Part shown: positions 30,478-40,982 of the stretch, one piece after another
How the letters are laid out: each line of letters opens with the position of its first letter
How positions within the stretch are numbered: position 1 is the first letter of the stretch
Source of the DNA: Staphylococcus sp. M0911
GTDB lineage: Bacteria; Bacillota; Bacilli; Staphylococcales; Staphylococcaceae
Reading direction: 5' to 3'
Length of the DNA: 64,000 nt
NCBI RefSeq assembly: GCF_003491325.1
Contig: NZ_CP022881.1
Location: 1,736,001-1,800,000, forward strand
Program-made: the position numbers and the translations under genes
The notes under the pieces: generated by a model
What the model was told of the DNA's origin: nothing
What the model saw: the letters and a program-made list of their open reading frames with translations, nothing else
Database searches by the model: none

Positions 30478-33400
30478 ATGACGAAAAAATTCAATTACAA
30501 ATTACCGTCAATGGTTGCAGTAACTTTATTGGGAACAGCATTTACGGCTCACCATGCAGATGCAGCAGAAACAGCACAAGATCAAACAAAAAATAAAAAT
30601 GTACTGGATGACCAAGCAACACTAAAACAAGCTAACAATGCCAAACAAGAAGTGAGTAATCCTACACAAAATATTTCTGGTACTCAAACTTATCAAGATC
30701 CAACTAAAGTCAAACCAGTAAAAACTACTTCTACAGAAAATAATGATGCATCAATTAATCAACAGAAGACTGAAAATGCTTCTACTAATGAAAATACTAA
30801 TGTAAAAGCTCAAACTACTGATGCGTCTAATCAAAATAATAATCAAATCAAAGAAAATTCAACTGTTGAGGAAACTCAGAAACAAGAAGAATCAAATCAA
30901 GCCCTTGATAACAATGAAAAACAACAATCTTCACAACAAAATTCAACTGAAGAAAGCAAACAAGAGGTTGCTCAACAAAATGCTAAACAAGAGACTCAAA
31001 CAGCACAAGAAGAAACATCTGAGACTACAACTCAGAACCAAGCTCAACAACAAACTAATACAACTAATCAAAATGCTAAACAAACCGTTAAGGATAATGG
31101 TGGCTACAGATTAGATGATGATGAAGATGACGTAGACGATGAAGCTCATTCAGTTGAACCTTCACAAAAGACACAAGCAACTCAACAATCTAAAGAAAAT
31201 GTTGCTACATCTTCTAATACTAAAACGCAGTCAGCAACACCTAAAGCTAACGAGTTAAAAGCTAATAACGTGGTAAATGAATCTGCTAAGGTTTCATCTA
31301 CTCAGTCTAATGACAATGCTACTAAAGAAAATGCTAAACAAGTCACTACATTCAATTCAGTAGCTAAACCAAGAATGATGTATGCAACTGCTAATAGAGC
31401 AACTTCATCATTACCAAAGTATCAACCACAAGTGAAATCTTCTATTAATGATTATATTCGTAAAAAGAACTTTAAAGCACCACAAATCGAAGAAGATTAT
31501 TCATCATACTTCCCTAAATATGGCTATAGAAATGGTGTAGGCCGTCCAGAAGGAATTGTGGTTCACGATACAGCAAATGAGAATTCTACAATTACTGGCG
31601 AAATCAACTACATGAAAAATAATTACAACTCAGCTTTCGTACATGCATTTGTAGATGGTAACCGAATTATTGAAACTGCACCTACTGACTATTTATCATG
31701 GGGTGCTGGTCCAAATGCGAATAACCGTTTTATCAACGTTGAAATCGTACATACACACGACTATGATTCATTTGCACGTTCAATGAACAATTACGCTGAT
31801 TATGCAGCCACTCAATTACAGTACTATGGCTTAAAACCAAATAGTGCAGAAAACGACGGTAGTGGTACTGTATGGACTCACGCAGCAATTAGTAGATGGT
31901 TAGGTGGAACAGACCATGCTGATCCACACGGTTACTTACAACAACATAATTATAGTTATAACGAATTATATGATTTAATTAATGAAAAATATAAAATTAA
32001 AATGGGCCAAGTTGCACCTTGGGGTACAACAACTACTACAAAACCATCTACTGGTGGTACAACTACGAAGCCTTCTACAGGTGGTTCAACAACAAAACCA
32101 TCAACAAATGATAAATTAACAGTTGCTGCTAATAGCGGTATGGCTCAAATTAAACCAACTAATAATGGTTTATATACAACTGTTTATGATAAAAAAGGTC
32201 ATTCAACTAACCAAGCTCAAAAGGCATTATCTGTAACAAAAACAGCAACATTAGGTAATAATAAATTCTACCTTGTACAAGATTATAATACTGGTGAAAA
32301 ATTTGGTTGGGTTAAACAAGGTGATGTTGTTTATAACACTGCTAAATCACCTGTTAAAGTAAATCAATCTTACAATGTCAAACCTGGTACTAAAGCTTAT
32401 ACAGTTCCTTGGGGTACTGATAAACAAGTTGCAGGTACTGTATCTGGTAAAGGTAACCAAACTTTTAAAGCTACAAAACAACAACAAATTGATAAAGCTA
32501 TTTACTTATATGGTTCTGTTAATGGTGTAAATGGATGGATTAGTAAAAGTTTCTTAACAACACCATCAACATCTAATACAACTAAACCAACTACACCTTC
32601 TAAACCTGCAACTAACAGTCAATTAACGGTTGCTGCTAATAATGGTGTAGCACAGATTAAGACATCAAACAGTGGTGTTTATACAACTGTTTATGATAAA
32701 ACAGGTAAATCAACTGACCAAGTTCAAAAAACATTAGCAGTTTCAAAAACAGCTACTTTAGGTAATGATAAATTCTACCTTGTACAAGATTATAATACTG
32801 GTAAAAAATACGGATGGGTTAAACAAAGTGATGTTACTTACAATACAGCTAAGTCCCCTATTTCTGTAAATAAATCTTATAATGTTAAACCTGGTACAAA
32901 AGCTTATACAGTGCCTTGGGGTACATTTAAACAAGAAGCTGGTACAGTATCTGGTAAAGGTAACCAAACTTTTAAAGCTACTAAGCAACAACAAATTGAC
33001 AAAGCTACTTACTTATATGGCACTGTCAATGGTATCTCTGGTTGGATTAGCAAATATTATTTAACTGAGCCTACTGCTACAAGAACAGCACTTGCACAAC
33101 CTAAAATGGCTATAAAGTCAAATGATACAACTAATAATGAAGCAGCTAAAGCTCAATCACCAACTAATGTGAATACAACACAAGCTACTAAACAAATTGG
33201 TCAAGTGAAAGCAAATAATACTGGTATCCGTAGTTCTGTATACGATAAAACTGCTAAGAGTGGTACTAAATATGCTGACCGTACCTTCACTATTTCTAAA
33301 CAAAGAACCGAAGGCGATCAAACTTATGTATTATTGCAAAATACAGCTTCAAATACACCTTTAGGCTGGGTTAATATCAATGATGTTGACGTTCAGAACT

Positions 33401-34584
33401 TAGGTAATGAAGCAAAATTAACAGGTCAATATAAAGTTAATAATAATAACAATGGCCTTTATTCAATAGCTTGGGGTACTAAAAATCAACAATTATTACC
33501 TGCTAGCCAATTAGCAAATCAAACATTTAATGCTTCAAAAGCTGTATATGTTGGTAAAGAAAAATATTTATATGGTACTGTAAATAATCGTACTGGTTGG
33601 ATTGCTGCTAAAGATTTAGAACAAGCAAACTCAAATAATCCAGCTACACCTTATAACTATACTTTCGTTATCAAAAATAACAATGGTCACTATTACGACG
33701 AACCAAGTGCTAAAAATGGCTATTCTTTAAAAACATATTTTGAGAAACCATTTGTAGTCATTAAACAAAAACAACAAAATGGTGTGACTTGGTATTATGG
33801 TAAACTTACTAATGGTAAATACGTATGGATTAAAGAAAGTGATCTAACAAAAGAATTAGTTAAATATTCAAATACAGGTCGTACATTAAATCAAATGGCG
33901 TCGATTCAAAATAACTTAAGTTATGGCCCACAGGTACAAAGAACACCTGGTGTATGGTCAAATGCGACATTTAGTGAAACTAAAAATGCCATGGATTCAA
34001 ATAAACTTGCTAAAGATCCAGTTTCTAAATATCAATTTTTACGTTTAGATCAACCACAATATTTATCTGAAGCTACTTTAAATAAATTACTTAAAGGTAA
34101 GGGCGTTCTTGAAAATCAAGGTGCTGCATTTAGTCAAGCTGCTAAGCAATATGGACTAAATGAAATTTATTTAATTTCACATGCCTTATTAGAAACAGGA
34201 AATGGCCAATCTCAATTAGCTAAAGGTGCTAATATAACAAATGGTGCAGTTAATACACGTTCTGCAACTAAATATCACAATGTATTCGGTATCGCTGCCT
34301 ACGACTATAATGCTTTAGGTGAAGGTGTGAAATTTGCTAAAGCATCTGGTTGGGATTCTGTTTCAAAAGCTATTATTGGTGGCGCTAAATTTATTGGCAA
34401 TTCTTATGTGAAAGCAGGACAAAATACGTTATATAAAATGCGTTGGAATCCAGAAAATCCTGGTACACACCAATATGCAACAGATATTAATTGGGCAGAT
34501 TCAAATGCACAAGTATTAAAAGGTTTATATGATCAAATTGGTGAAGTTGGTAAATTCTTCGATATTCCAAAATTCAAAGCTTAA
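30478..34584 (+). CDS. atl: Bifunctional major autolysin (amidase + glucosaminidase)
   Basis: Atl splits daughter cells by cutting peptidoglycan. The start is ATG at 30478 (MTKKFNYKLPSM), 10 nt after AAGGAG; upstream in-frame codons back to 30364 are leader. 1368 residues. Order: signal peptide ending near ADA-AE (residue 30); Gln/Asn/Thr/Glu-rich propeptide to about 320 with an acidic patch (DDDEDDVDDE); amidase_2 domain about 321-510 (VVHDTANEN and WTHAAISRWLGGTDHADPHG with Zn ligands); three GW-repeat pairs R1 (about 544-695), R2 (713-863), R3 (906-1048); and a C-terminal glucosaminidase (LISHALLETGNGQSQLAKG with the catalytic Glu). Atl is normally processed between R2 and R3. It differs enough from the S. 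aureus and S. epidermidis proteins I remember to suggest another species. Confidence 0.97.
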   Translation: MTKKFNYKLPSMVAVTLLGTAFTAHHADAAETAQDQTKNKNVLDDQATLKQANNAKQEVSNPTQNISGTQTYQDPTKVKPVKTTSTENNDASINQQKTENASTNENTNVKAQTTDASNQNNNQIKENSTVEETQKQEESNQALDNNEKQQSSQQNSTEESKQEVAQQNAKQETQTAQEETSETTTQNQAQQQTNTTNQNAKQTVKDNGGYRLDDDEDDVDDEAHSVEPSQKTQATQQSKENVATSSNTKTQSATPKANELKANNVVNESAKVSSTQSNDNATKENAKQVTTFNSVAKPRMMYATANRATSSLPKYQPQVKSSINDYIRKKNFKAPQIEEDYSSYFPKYGYRNGVGRPEGIVVHDTANENSTITGEINYMKNNYNSAFVHAFVDGNRIIETAPTDYLSWGAGPNANNRFINVEIVHTHDYDSFARSMNNYADYAATQLQYYGLKPNSAENDGSGTVWTHAAISRWLGGTDHADPHGYLQQHNYSYNELYDLINEKYKIKMGQVAPWGTTTTTKPSTGGTTTKPSTGGSTTKPSTNDKLTVAANSGMAQIKPTNNGLYTTVYDKKGHSTNQAQKALSVTKTATLGNNKFYLVQDYNTGEKFGWVKQGDVVYNTAKSPVKVNQSYNVKPGTKAYTVPWGTDKQVAGTVSGKGNQTFKATKQQQIDKAIYLYGSVNGVNGWISKSFLTTPSTSNTTKPTTPSKPATNSQLTVAANNGVAQIKTSNSGVYTTVYDKTGKSTDQVQKTLAVSKTATLGNDKFYLVQDYNTGKKYGWVKQSDVTYNTAKSPISVNKSYNVKPGTKAYTVPWGTFKQEAGTVSGKGNQTFKATKQQQIDKATYLYGTVNGISGWISKYYLTEPTATRTALAQPKMAIKSNDTTNNEAAKAQSPTNVNTTQATKQIGQVKANNTGIRSSVYDKTAKSGTKYADRTFTISKQRTEGDQTYVLLQNTASNTPLGWVNINDVDVQNLGNEAKLTGQYKVNNNNNGLYSIAWGTKNQQLLPASQLANQTFNASKAVYVGKEKYLYGTVNNRTGWIAAKDLEQANSNNPATPYNYTFVIKNNNGHYYDEPSAKNGYSLKTYFEKPFVVIKQKQQNGVTWYYGKLTNGKYVWIKESDLTKELVKYSNTGRTLNQMASIQNNLSYGPQVQRTPGVWSNATFSETKNAMDSNKLAKDPVSKYQFLRLDQPQYLSEATLNKLLKGKGVLENQGAAFSQAAKQYGLNEIYLISHALLETGNGQSQLAKGANITNGAVNTRSATKYHNVFGIAAYDYNALGEGVKFAKASGWDSVSKAIIGGAKFIGNSYVKAGQNTLYKMRWNPENPGTHQYATDINWADSNAQVLKGLYDQIGEVGKFFDIPKFKA
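32107..33062 (+). repeat. Two tandem GW-module repeats within atl (R1, R2)
   Basis: Units start at about 32107 (DKLTVAANSG) and 32614 (SQLTVAANNG), 507 bp apart, and are highly similar at DNA level (for example the shared strings around 32250-32300 and 32757-32807). They bind lipoteichoic acid and target the enzyme to the septum in known Atl proteins. R3 at about 33193 is more divergent. Confidence 0.85.
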
Positions 34585-34619
34585 TTTAATACAAAATAAC
34601 GGGTTAAATCCCTGATAAA

Positions 34620-34649
34620 AAGCCAGTAGATGAATTCATCTACTGGCTT
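34620..34649 (+). terminator. Terminator after atl
   Basis: A perfect palindrome with 14-bp arms, AGCCAGTAGATGAA / TTCATCTACTGGCT (34621-34648), followed by TTATATATATTT. The T-run is weak but the stem is long. Confidence 0.7.
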
Positions 34650-34661
34650 ATATATATTTAA

Positions 34662-34702
34662 ATATTAAAAGAGATCACCCTAACCATTGTAAGATGATCT
34701 CT
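34662..34702 (-). terminator. Terminator of the MarR-type gene
   Basis: On the minus strand AGAGATCA / TGATCTCT (34695-34702 with 34670-34677) followed by TTTTAATATTT. Confidence 0.7.
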
Positions 34703-34732
34703 ATTACAACAACATTGACTCCACGGTTATGA

Positions 34733-35152
34733 TTAAATATAACTATGACGACTATTCAACTTATTTAATAGCTGGTTTAAATTCTCAATCTCACTTTCTG
34801 ATAAACATTGGCAACGGGCTTCTATTAACTCACAACGCGCTGTATTGATCTGTTTAATAAGTGCACGTGCTTCATCAGTGAGTACAAGTTCTTTACATCT
34901 TAAATCTTCATGTGATTGATGACTTGTAATATAACCTTTCAATACAAGTTTCTTAATCCATCTTGAAACAATAGATTGTTCTCTACTCACTTTCATCGTT
35001 AAATCATATTGAGATAAACGATCATAATTGTACAATATACGTAGTAATTCTAATTGTTCTGATGTAATGTCTGTTCTTTGTCCAAAGCGTCGGTTAACTA
35101 TATTTAAATCGTTGTTAGTAAGTGTGATAAGTTTTTCAAGTTGTTTATACAT
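34733..35152 (-). CDS. MarR-family transcriptional regulator
   Basis: 139 residues with the MarR winged-helix pattern: an N-terminal dimerisation helix, then TSEQLELLRILYNYDRLSQYDLTMKVSREQSIVSRWIKKL (helix-turn-helix at about residues 48-80), then the wing ITSHQSHEDLRCKELVLTDEA. It carries three Cys residues (about positions 98, 119, 126), raising the possibility of a redox or electrophile sensor. It is divergently oriented to the acyltransferase gene at 35306 and may control it, but no operator can be defined from sequence alone. Confidence 0.85.
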   Translation of the reverse strand: MYKQLEKLITLTNNDLNIVNRRFGQRTDITSEQLELLRILYNYDRLSQYDLTMKVSREQSIVSRWIKKLVLKGYITSHQSHEDLRCKELVLTDEARALIKQINTARCELIEARCQCLSESEIENLNQLLNKLNSRHSYI

Positions 35153-35305
35153 GCTGTTCTACTCCACTTTATTTAGTTGATAATATTATATGCTTTTTTT
35201 ATAAGATATACAATAGAATTTTATACTACGGACAAAATCGTTGCATAATTGCCATAAAATATAATAAATTAAGTACAGTCAAACATGAAAAAAGGAGACA
35301 TTTAT

Positions 35306-36313
35306 ATGCCTTCCATCAAGGAAAGGGATTATTTCTTTGATAATGCTCGAGCAATACTCATATTTTTAGTGGTGCTAGGACACCTATTGCAACCTTACAC
35401 TTCTGAAGATAAATACTTATCTGCATTATATCTTGTTATTTATAGTTTCCATATGCCGACATTTTTATTTATTTCAGGATATTTTGCGAAAAATTTGGAT
35501 AAACCCTATTATCTAGAACATATTGCTAAAAAATTATTATTACCTTACTTTATATTTTTCGCATTTTACTCAGTTTATTATTTCTTAACTGGTAAAAGTG
35601 ATAGTCTACAATTGGACCCTTTCAATCCAGTCTTTGCATTGTGGTTCTTACTAACATTATTTTTCTTTCACGTTGTACTAGTGATCGTTAGAAGATATAA
35701 TCCTATGATTGTGTTAGGAACATCTTTACTTGTTTCAATCTTTGCTGGATTCTCTGCTAATATTGATGAATATATGAGTATTTCTCGTACGATTGTATTT
35801 TTCCCTATTTTTTATTTAGGTCATTTATTTACTAAACAACAAAGTATGATAATTAGAAGTAAAAAATGGGTACCTATTTCTATTGTTGTATTTGTCCTTT
35901 ATTTTATTGGGTATCTTATACATCCTATAAATGTAGATTGGTTGTTAGGCAGTTCACCCCATACGTCACTTGAACATAATGCTGAAGATGTATATAGTCC
36001 TCTTAAACGTTTATTACTCTATGCTGTAATACTAACTTCGATGTTTGCATTTTTAAATTTAACATCACAAAAGTTACGCTTTTACACTTATATAGGTAGT
36101 CGAACAATGTATGTGTATTTATTACATGGTTTAATTATCGGTATTATTCGTGGATTCGGACTATACCCATTCAAGTCTCCCGTTTCCATAATGACGTATT
36201 TGTTTTTAATAATAACATCAGGTGTTATTGTATATCTATTATCCAATCGCTTAATATGTAAATGGACTAATCCAATTATTAACTTGAAGCCCCCTTCTAA
36301 ATTCAAAAGGTAA
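35306..36313 (+). CDS. Membrane acyltransferase (acyltransferase_3 family)
   Basis: 335 residues beginning at ATG 35306 (MPSIKERDYFFDNARA), with AAAGGAG 8 nt upstream; an earlier in-frame ATG at 35285 precedes that site. About ten membrane helices. The family fingerprint is present: FDNARAILIFLVVLGHLL (catalytic His), YSFHMPTFLFISGYFA and FALWFLLTLFFFHV. Members transfer acyl groups such as acetate to wall or surface glycans at the membrane. It lacks the extra SGNH domain of OatA. The substrate is unknown. Confidence 0.85.
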   Translation: MPSIKERDYFFDNARAILIFLVVLGHLLQPYTSEDKYLSALYLVIYSFHMPTFLFISGYFAKNLDKPYYLEHIAKKLLLPYFIFFAFYSVYYFLTGKSDSLQLDPFNPVFALWFLLTLFFFHVVLVIVRRYNPMIVLGTSLLVSIFAGFSANIDEYMSISRTIVFFPIFYLGHLFTKQQSMIIRSKKWVPISIVVFVLYFIGYLIHPINVDWLLGSSPHTSLEHNAEDVYSPLKRLLLYAVILTSMFAFLNLTSQKLRFYTYIGSRTMYVYLLHGLIIGIIRGFGLYPFKSPVSIMTYLFLIITSGVIVYLLSNRLICKWTNPIINLKPPSKFKR

Positions 36314-36338
36314 AAATCACTATAAAATTTTTGTTTTC

Positions 36339-36433
36339 ATACCAAAATGTATTACTAAAAAATATGTTATGATAGTAATAATTTGAAAGAATTATATGAC
36401 TATTCAAACAATTACAGTACTATATTTTGGTAT
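36339..36433. repeat. Long-range inverted repeat in the patA leader
   Basis: ATACCAAAAT (36339-36348) and ATTTTGGTAT (36424-36433) are exact inverted copies 75 bp apart, with partial complement continuing inward (GTATTAC / GTACTATA). The right arm ends just before the ribosome-binding site AGAGGAG (36439-36445) of patA. It could be a paired operator (DNA loop) or a leader RNA stem. Confidence 0.45.
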
Positions 36434-36454
36434 TTTTTAGAGGAGTTAAGATAA

Positions 36455-37627
36455 ATGAAATTACAATTGAACGAGCAATCTAAATTTTTAAGAGCGCCTA
36501 GTATTCGTCAATTTTCTAATCGTATGCAACACATTGATGATTGTATTAATCTAACCATTGGGCAACCTGATTTTTCTATGCCTGATGTTGTTAAAAAAGC
36601 TTATATCAAAGCTATCGAAGACAATAAAACTACATATTCTCATAATAAAGGTTTACCTGAAACCAGAGAGGCAATCAGACAGTACTTTAACAATAAATAT
36701 GGCTTTAACTATAACGTAGATGAAATCATCGTTACCAACGGGGCTAGTGAAGCATTAGATACCGCATTAAGAAGTATCATCAATCCAGGTGATGAAATAT
36801 TAATTCCTGGACCAACTTATGCTGGTTACATTCCTTTAATACAAACTTTAGGGGGTAAACCTGTATTTATTGATACATCTGCTTCTGCGTTTAAAATCAC
36901 ACCCGAGTTAATCAAGCAACATATTTCTGATCAAACTAAAGCGATTTTGCTTAATTATCCAACTAATCCTACAGGTGTCACCCTATCCAAGTCTGAAGTT
37001 GAAGTTATTGCAAAAACTTTATCTGATTATGAGATATTTATTATTAGTGATGAAATTTATGCTGAAAATACCTTTAATGGTCAACATACTTCATTTGCTG
37101 AATTTGACATTATTAGAGATCAATTACTACTTATAGGTGGCTTAAGTAAATCACACTCTGCTACGGGCATTCGTATAGGTTTCCTAATGGGACCAGAATA
37201 TTTAATTGAAAAGTTAACATTCATGCATGCTTATAACTGTATTTGTGCTAATGTTCCTGCCCAACACGCGTGTATCGCTGCATTAACTGAAGGCTTAGAA
37301 GCACCACAACATATGAACAAAGCATATATAGAACGTCGAGATTACTTAATCACTACATTAAAATCATTAGGATTTGAATTGAATGCTAAACCCGAAGGTG
37401 CCTTTTACATTTTCCCAAGTATTAAAAATTACACAGAAGATGATTTTAACTTTTGTGTCGATGTTTTAGAAAAAGCGCACGTCGCTATGGTACCTGGTTC
37501 ATCTTTCACAGATATCGGTAAAGGCCATGTTCGTATTTCTTACGCTTACGATATGGCTTTACTTAAAGAGGGCATGCAACGTTTAGAAACGTATTTAAAA
37601 ACGTATTACCCTAATCAATTTGCTTAA
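36455..37627 (+). CDS. patA: PLP-dependent aminotransferase, PatA-like
   Basis: Class I/II aminotransferase of 390 residues. Seen: NLTIGQPDFSMPD, NGASEALDTAL (PLP phosphate binding), LNYPTNPTG, ISDEIYAEN, and the PLP lysine in GGLSKSHSATGIRIGF. The sequence is close to the PatA group, whose B. subtilis member acts on N-acetyl-L,L-diaminopimelate (lysine route); other substrates are possible. AGAGGAG precedes the ATG and a terminator follows. Monocistronic. Confidence 0.85.
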   Translation: MKLQLNEQSKFLRAPSIRQFSNRMQHIDDCINLTIGQPDFSMPDVVKKAYIKAIEDNKTTYSHNKGLPETREAIRQYFNNKYGFNYNVDEIIVTNGASEALDTALRSIINPGDEILIPGPTYAGYIPLIQTLGGKPVFIDTSASAFKITPELIKQHISDQTKAILLNYPTNPTGVTLSKSEVEVIAKTLSDYEIFIISDEIYAENTFNGQHTSFAEFDIIRDQLLLIGGLSKSHSATGIRIGFLMGPEYLIEKLTFMHAYNCICANVPAQHACIAALTEGLEAPQHMNKAYIERRDYLITTLKSLGFELNAKPEGAFYIFPSIKNYTEDDFNFCVDVLEKAHVAMVPGSSFTDIGKGHVRISYAYDMALLKEGMQRLETYLKTYYPNQFA

Positions 37628-37634
37628 TAAATAA

Positions 37635-37696
37635 AAAACCACTTGTAGTTATATAGCGATGCATCCATCATCGATTTATAACAAACAAGTGGTTTT
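37635..37696. terminator. Bidirectional terminator between patA and menB
   Basis: AAAACCACTTGT (37635-37646) pairs with ACAAGTGGTTTT (37685-37696), enclosing a second small hairpin CGATG / CATCG. Convergent genes on both sides. Confidence 0.85.
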
Positions 37697-37707
37697 ATTA
37701 TGAGATT

Positions 37708-38526
37708 CTATGGGAATTTAGGGAATTGGTCAAAGTCTGGGTCACGTTTTTCTTTAAATGCGTCACGACCTTCTTTAGCTTCATCAGTTGTATAATAAAG
37801 TAAAGTCGCATCGCCTGCCATTTGTTGTAAACCAGCTAAACCATCTGTATCTGCATTCATTGCAGCTTTTAAGAAACGTAAAGCAGTTGGTGAATGTTTC
37901 ATAATATCTTGACACCAAGCAACTGTTTCATCTTCTACTTTGTCTAATGGTACCACTGTATTAACTAAGCCCATGTCTAATGCTTCTTGTGCATTATATT
38001 GGCGACATAAGTACCATATTTCTCTTGCTTTTTTGTGTCCAACGATTCTAGCTAAATAGCCTGAACCATAACCAGCATCAAATGAACCTACTTTTGGACC
38101 TGTTTGACCAAAAATCGCATTGTCTGCTGCAATAGTTAAATCACATACAACATTTAATACGTTACCGCCACCGATAGCATAACCACGAACCATTGCTATA
38201 ACTGGTTTAGGAATAACACGAATTAAACGTTGTAAATCTAAAACATTTAAACGAGGGATTTCGTCTTCGCCAACGTAACCACCATGTCCACGTTTCTTCT
38301 GATCTCCACCTGAACAGAATGCTTTATCTCCTTCTCCAGTTAAGATAATCACTGAAACATTTTGATCATCACGTGCACGTGAAAATGCATCAATCATTTC
38401 AGCCACTGTCTTAGGTGTGAATGCATTACGTACTTCAGGACGATTAATAGTTACCTTTGCAATACCTTCGAAAAATTCATATTTAATTTCATCATATTCT
38501 CTAAGTGTTTCCCACTGTCTAGTCAT
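37708..38526 (-). CDS. menB: 1,4-dihydroxy-2-naphthoyl-CoA synthase
   Basis: MenB closes the second ring of the naphthoquinone from O-succinylbenzoyl-CoA. 272 residues, crotonase fold. Seen: [21 protein letters not shown] oxyanion loop (here [17 protein letters not shown]), [22 protein letters not shown], and [17 protein letters not shown] with the catalytic Asp/Tyr region typical of MenB. It is the last gene of the menF-D-H-B cluster and overlaps menH by 8 nt. Its product lies upstream of MenA, encoded in the same region. Confidence 0.97.
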   Translation of the reverse strand: MTRQWETLREYDEIKYEFFEGIAKVTINRPEVRNAFTPKTVAEMIDAFSRARDDQNVSVIILTGEGDKAFCSGGDQKKRGHGGYVGEDEIPRLNVLDLQRLIRVIPKPVIAMVRGYAIGGGNVLNVVCDLTIAADNAIFGQTGPKVGSFDAGYGSGYLARIVGHKKAREIWYLCRQYNAQEALDMGLVNTVVPLDKVEDETVAWCQDIMKHSPTALRFLKAAMNADTDGLAGLQQMAGDATLLYYTTDEAKEGRDAFKEKRDPDFDQFPKFP

Positions 38527-39322
38527 TTTGCTCCTCCTTTAAAAAACCTAATATCATTGTATCAAATTCCGTGCTATCTTCCACATGAATTGTATGCCCA
38601 ACATTAGAAACTATTGTTTTTCTGCTATTAACAATTGAGTCTTTCAATTTTTGTGCAATTTTTACAAACTTCGCGTCTAGCTCTCCTGCCATAATATATG
38701 TTGAAATATCGATTTGTGATAGTAATGACCATAGATTAGGCATCTGTCCTGTACCATAATCTCGTAATGCTTTTGCTAAACGATGAGGATCTTGACTCAT
38801 TCTATTATTCCGAATTTGCTTTTTAACTGATTTTTCTAAGTTATATTGTGATTGGAACAATGGTAATCTTTCCCAATCATTGACAAATATTTCTAAACCA
38901 GCTATTTCTAATACTTTCGCTCTTGCAGCATCTACTTGTTGTCTCTCAATTCGATCTTCTTCACTTTGAATACCCGGTGATGTGCTTTCTAATATTAAGC
39001 CTGCAAGTTCTATCGAACCATGCAACGCATAATATAAAGCTACTCTACCTCCCATTGAATAACCAAATAAACATAACTGATATTGTTGATATTCAGATAA
39101 AACTTGATTTAATGCTTGATTGATATAATCAAAGCTCCATTCTATATCCATAGAAGTTTCATCTTTTCCGTGACCTGGTAAATCAATGACTAATACGTTA
39201 GTTTGTTCTGTTAGCTTATCAATATGATTATCGAAGGTTCTGCCATCGCTAATAAATCCGTGTAACATAACTAACAATTGCTTGGAAGATGATTTTGATT
39301 GATAAAAATTATGATATAACAT
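38519..39322 (-). CDS. menH: SHCHC synthase, alpha/beta hydrolase
   Basis: MenH removes pyruvate from SEPHCHC to give SHCHC in menaquinone synthesis. 267 residues, alpha/beta-hydrolase fold: [15 protein letters not shown] near the N-terminus, nucleophile elbow [11 protein letters not shown] (Ser near residue 92), and the C-terminal catalytic His in [11 protein letters not shown]. It overlaps menD by 14 nt and menB by 8 nt, supporting the assignment over a general esterase. Confidence 0.93.
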   Translation of the reverse strand: MLYHNFYQSKSSSKQLLVMLHGFISDGRTFDNHIDKLTEQTNVLVIDLPGHGKDETSMDIEWSFDYINQALNQVLSEYQQYQLCLFGYSMGGRVALYYALHGSIELAGLILESTSPGIQSEEDRIERQQVDAARAKVLEIAGLEIFVNDWERLPLFQSQYNLEKSVKKQIRNNRMSQDPHRLAKALRDYGTGQMPNLWSLLSQIDISTYIMAGELDAKFVKIAQKLKDSIVNSRKTIVSNVGHTIHVEDSTEFDTMILGFLKEEQND

Positions 39323-40982
39323 TAATCATTTCACTCAATTTCTTATATAAAATTTGATGTTGTTGTAAATTATCTTCTCTATCGGTGATGACTTCATAAA
39401 CATTCGAACCTAATTTAGATAACGATTCAAATTTAAAATCAGTTAAATGATCAAATCGCTTAAAATTAAAATCATATAACAATGCCGCATGTTCAAAATC
39501 TAAGCCAGTTGGTGTTCCGAATAATCTCTCGAAATATTCTGCTGCTGATGCTTTTTGCGGTAAATATGAAAAGATACCACCACCATCGTTATTTAATAAA
39601 ACTATGTTTAAATGTATGTCATTAATTTTAGACATAAGTAAGCCGTTCATATCATGATAAAAGGCTAAATCACCAATGAGTAACGTAACATTTTTATGTA
39701 CTGCCATACCTAATGCCGTAGAAACAACACCATCAATACCATTCGCGCCACGATTAGCATAAATTTCCGCTTCATTATCAAATAGTAAATTATCGATATC
39801 TCTAATAGGCATACTATTACTTACAAACAAAGCATCTTCATTAGTTAATTTAGAAAGCAATGTGCCGACATAGGCCGCTTCATCAGTGGCATGTTGTAGA
39901 AAATCATTGATTTCAATTCGAGCTTGTTTTTCTAATGATTGCCATTGTTGTAACCATGCTTTTCTGTCTATTGTTCTTTCTTCCATTAGTGATCTGAAAA
40001 AGTCATTAGCCGATATTTCGTATGACACATCTGGCGGTACAGGGAAAACATCAATTTTATCATTATTTTGTACTAAAATTTGAAATGCTGTAGTCGTTTT
40101 TAGCCATTGATTTAACTTTTTAGAAATAACCGGTTTACCAACTCTGATTACGAAATCAACATCCCAATCCATACCTGCTCGATATAATAAATCATAGGTT
40201 GTGATGACATTAGGATGATTATGTCGTCTTAACTGGCTTAATGGGTCTGCCAACACAGGTATATCGAAAACCGTTGAATAAGTTAGAATTTGATCTACTT
40301 CTTGATGTTGCATATCTCCAACAATGATTAGACCTTTAGGCTTTTCAATTTTATCCTTAATAGGATCAACATGTACCATTTTTTGATAATGAGGTAATGT
40401 TTTTGTTTCTGATTTCAATAGATCTTTTCTATCTAAATTAGGTGTTAATGGTTCTCTAAATGGCATATTAAAATGTATCGGCCCTTTATGTGGTCCATAA
40501 AGATACTGACTTGCGATTTGCATTTGATAATGTATCGTATCTAGCATATTGGTTGTGCCATCAGCAATTGGCATATCAAATTGGAAATTGACATAATTAC
40601 TGAACATATTTACTTGATTAATTGCTTGTGGTGCACCTACACTTCTTAGTTCGTGCGGTCGATCACTCGTTAATACAATGAGTGGTATTCGACTAATTTG
40701 ACTTTCTGCAATTGCTGGAGTGTAATTAGCCGCTGCTGTACCAGATGTACATAAAATAGCGACGGGTCTTTGACTACCTTTGATTAAACCTAATGCAAAA
40801 AATGCTGCACTACGTTCATCCGGATGAATCCACGTTTTAATATTTGGGTGTGCTTCTAACGCAATAGCTAATGGCGTCGAACGTGACCCCGGGCTAATAA
40901 CAACTTCTCTCACACCATAAGCATATAGTTCTGATGCAAATGTAAAGACTTGTGTCGTTAAAGCTTCATTTTTATTACTCAT
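39309..40982 (-). CDS. menD: SEPHCHC synthase (thiamine diphosphate enzyme)
   Basis: MenD condenses isochorismate with 2-oxoglutarate using thiamine diphosphate. 557 residues. The N-terminal ThDP domain shows [16 protein letters not shown] and [17 protein letters not shown]; the C-terminal ThDP/Mg site is [13 protein letters not shown] ... [13 protein letters not shown], the expected GDx...NN motif. It overlaps menF by 8 nt at its start and menH by 14 nt at its end. ThDP need links it loosely to the thiamine importer earlier in the window. Confidence 0.97.
   Translation of the reverse strand: MSNKNEALTTQVFTFASELYAYGVREVVISPGSRSTPLAIALEAHPNIKTWIHPDERSAAFFALGLIKGSQRPVAILCTSGTAAANYTPAIAESQISRIPLIVLTSDRPHELRSVGAPQAINQVNMFSNYVNFQFDMPIADGTTNMLDTIHYQMQIASQYLYGPHKGPIHFNMPFREPLTPNLDRKDLLKSETKTLPHYQKMVHVDPIKDKIEKPKGLIIVGDMQHQEVDQILTYSTVFDIPVLADPLSQLRRHNHPNVITTYDLLYRAGMDWDVDFVIRVGKPVISKKLNQWLKTTTAFQILVQNNDKIDVFPVPPDVSYEISANDFFRSLMEERTIDRKAWLQQWQSLEKQARIEINDFLQHATDEAAYVGTLLSKLTNEDALFVSNSMPIRDIDNLLFDNEAEIYANRGANGIDGVVSTALGMAVHKNVTLLIGDLAFYHDMNGLLMSKINDIHLNIVLLNNDGGGIFSYLPQKASAAEYFERLFGTPTGLDFEHAALLYDFNFKRFDHLTDFKFESLSKLGSNVYEVITDREDNLQQHQILYKKLSEMINVIS

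Noticed and set aside
30821..31114. 97-codon frame within the atl propeptide
   Set aside because: It is a frameshifted reading of low-complexity repeats; atl itself is continuous.
32107..33620. Regularly spaced repeats that might suggest a CRISPR array
   Set aside because: The repeat units are long (about 500 bp), coding and belong to the GW modules of atl; no cas gene is present.
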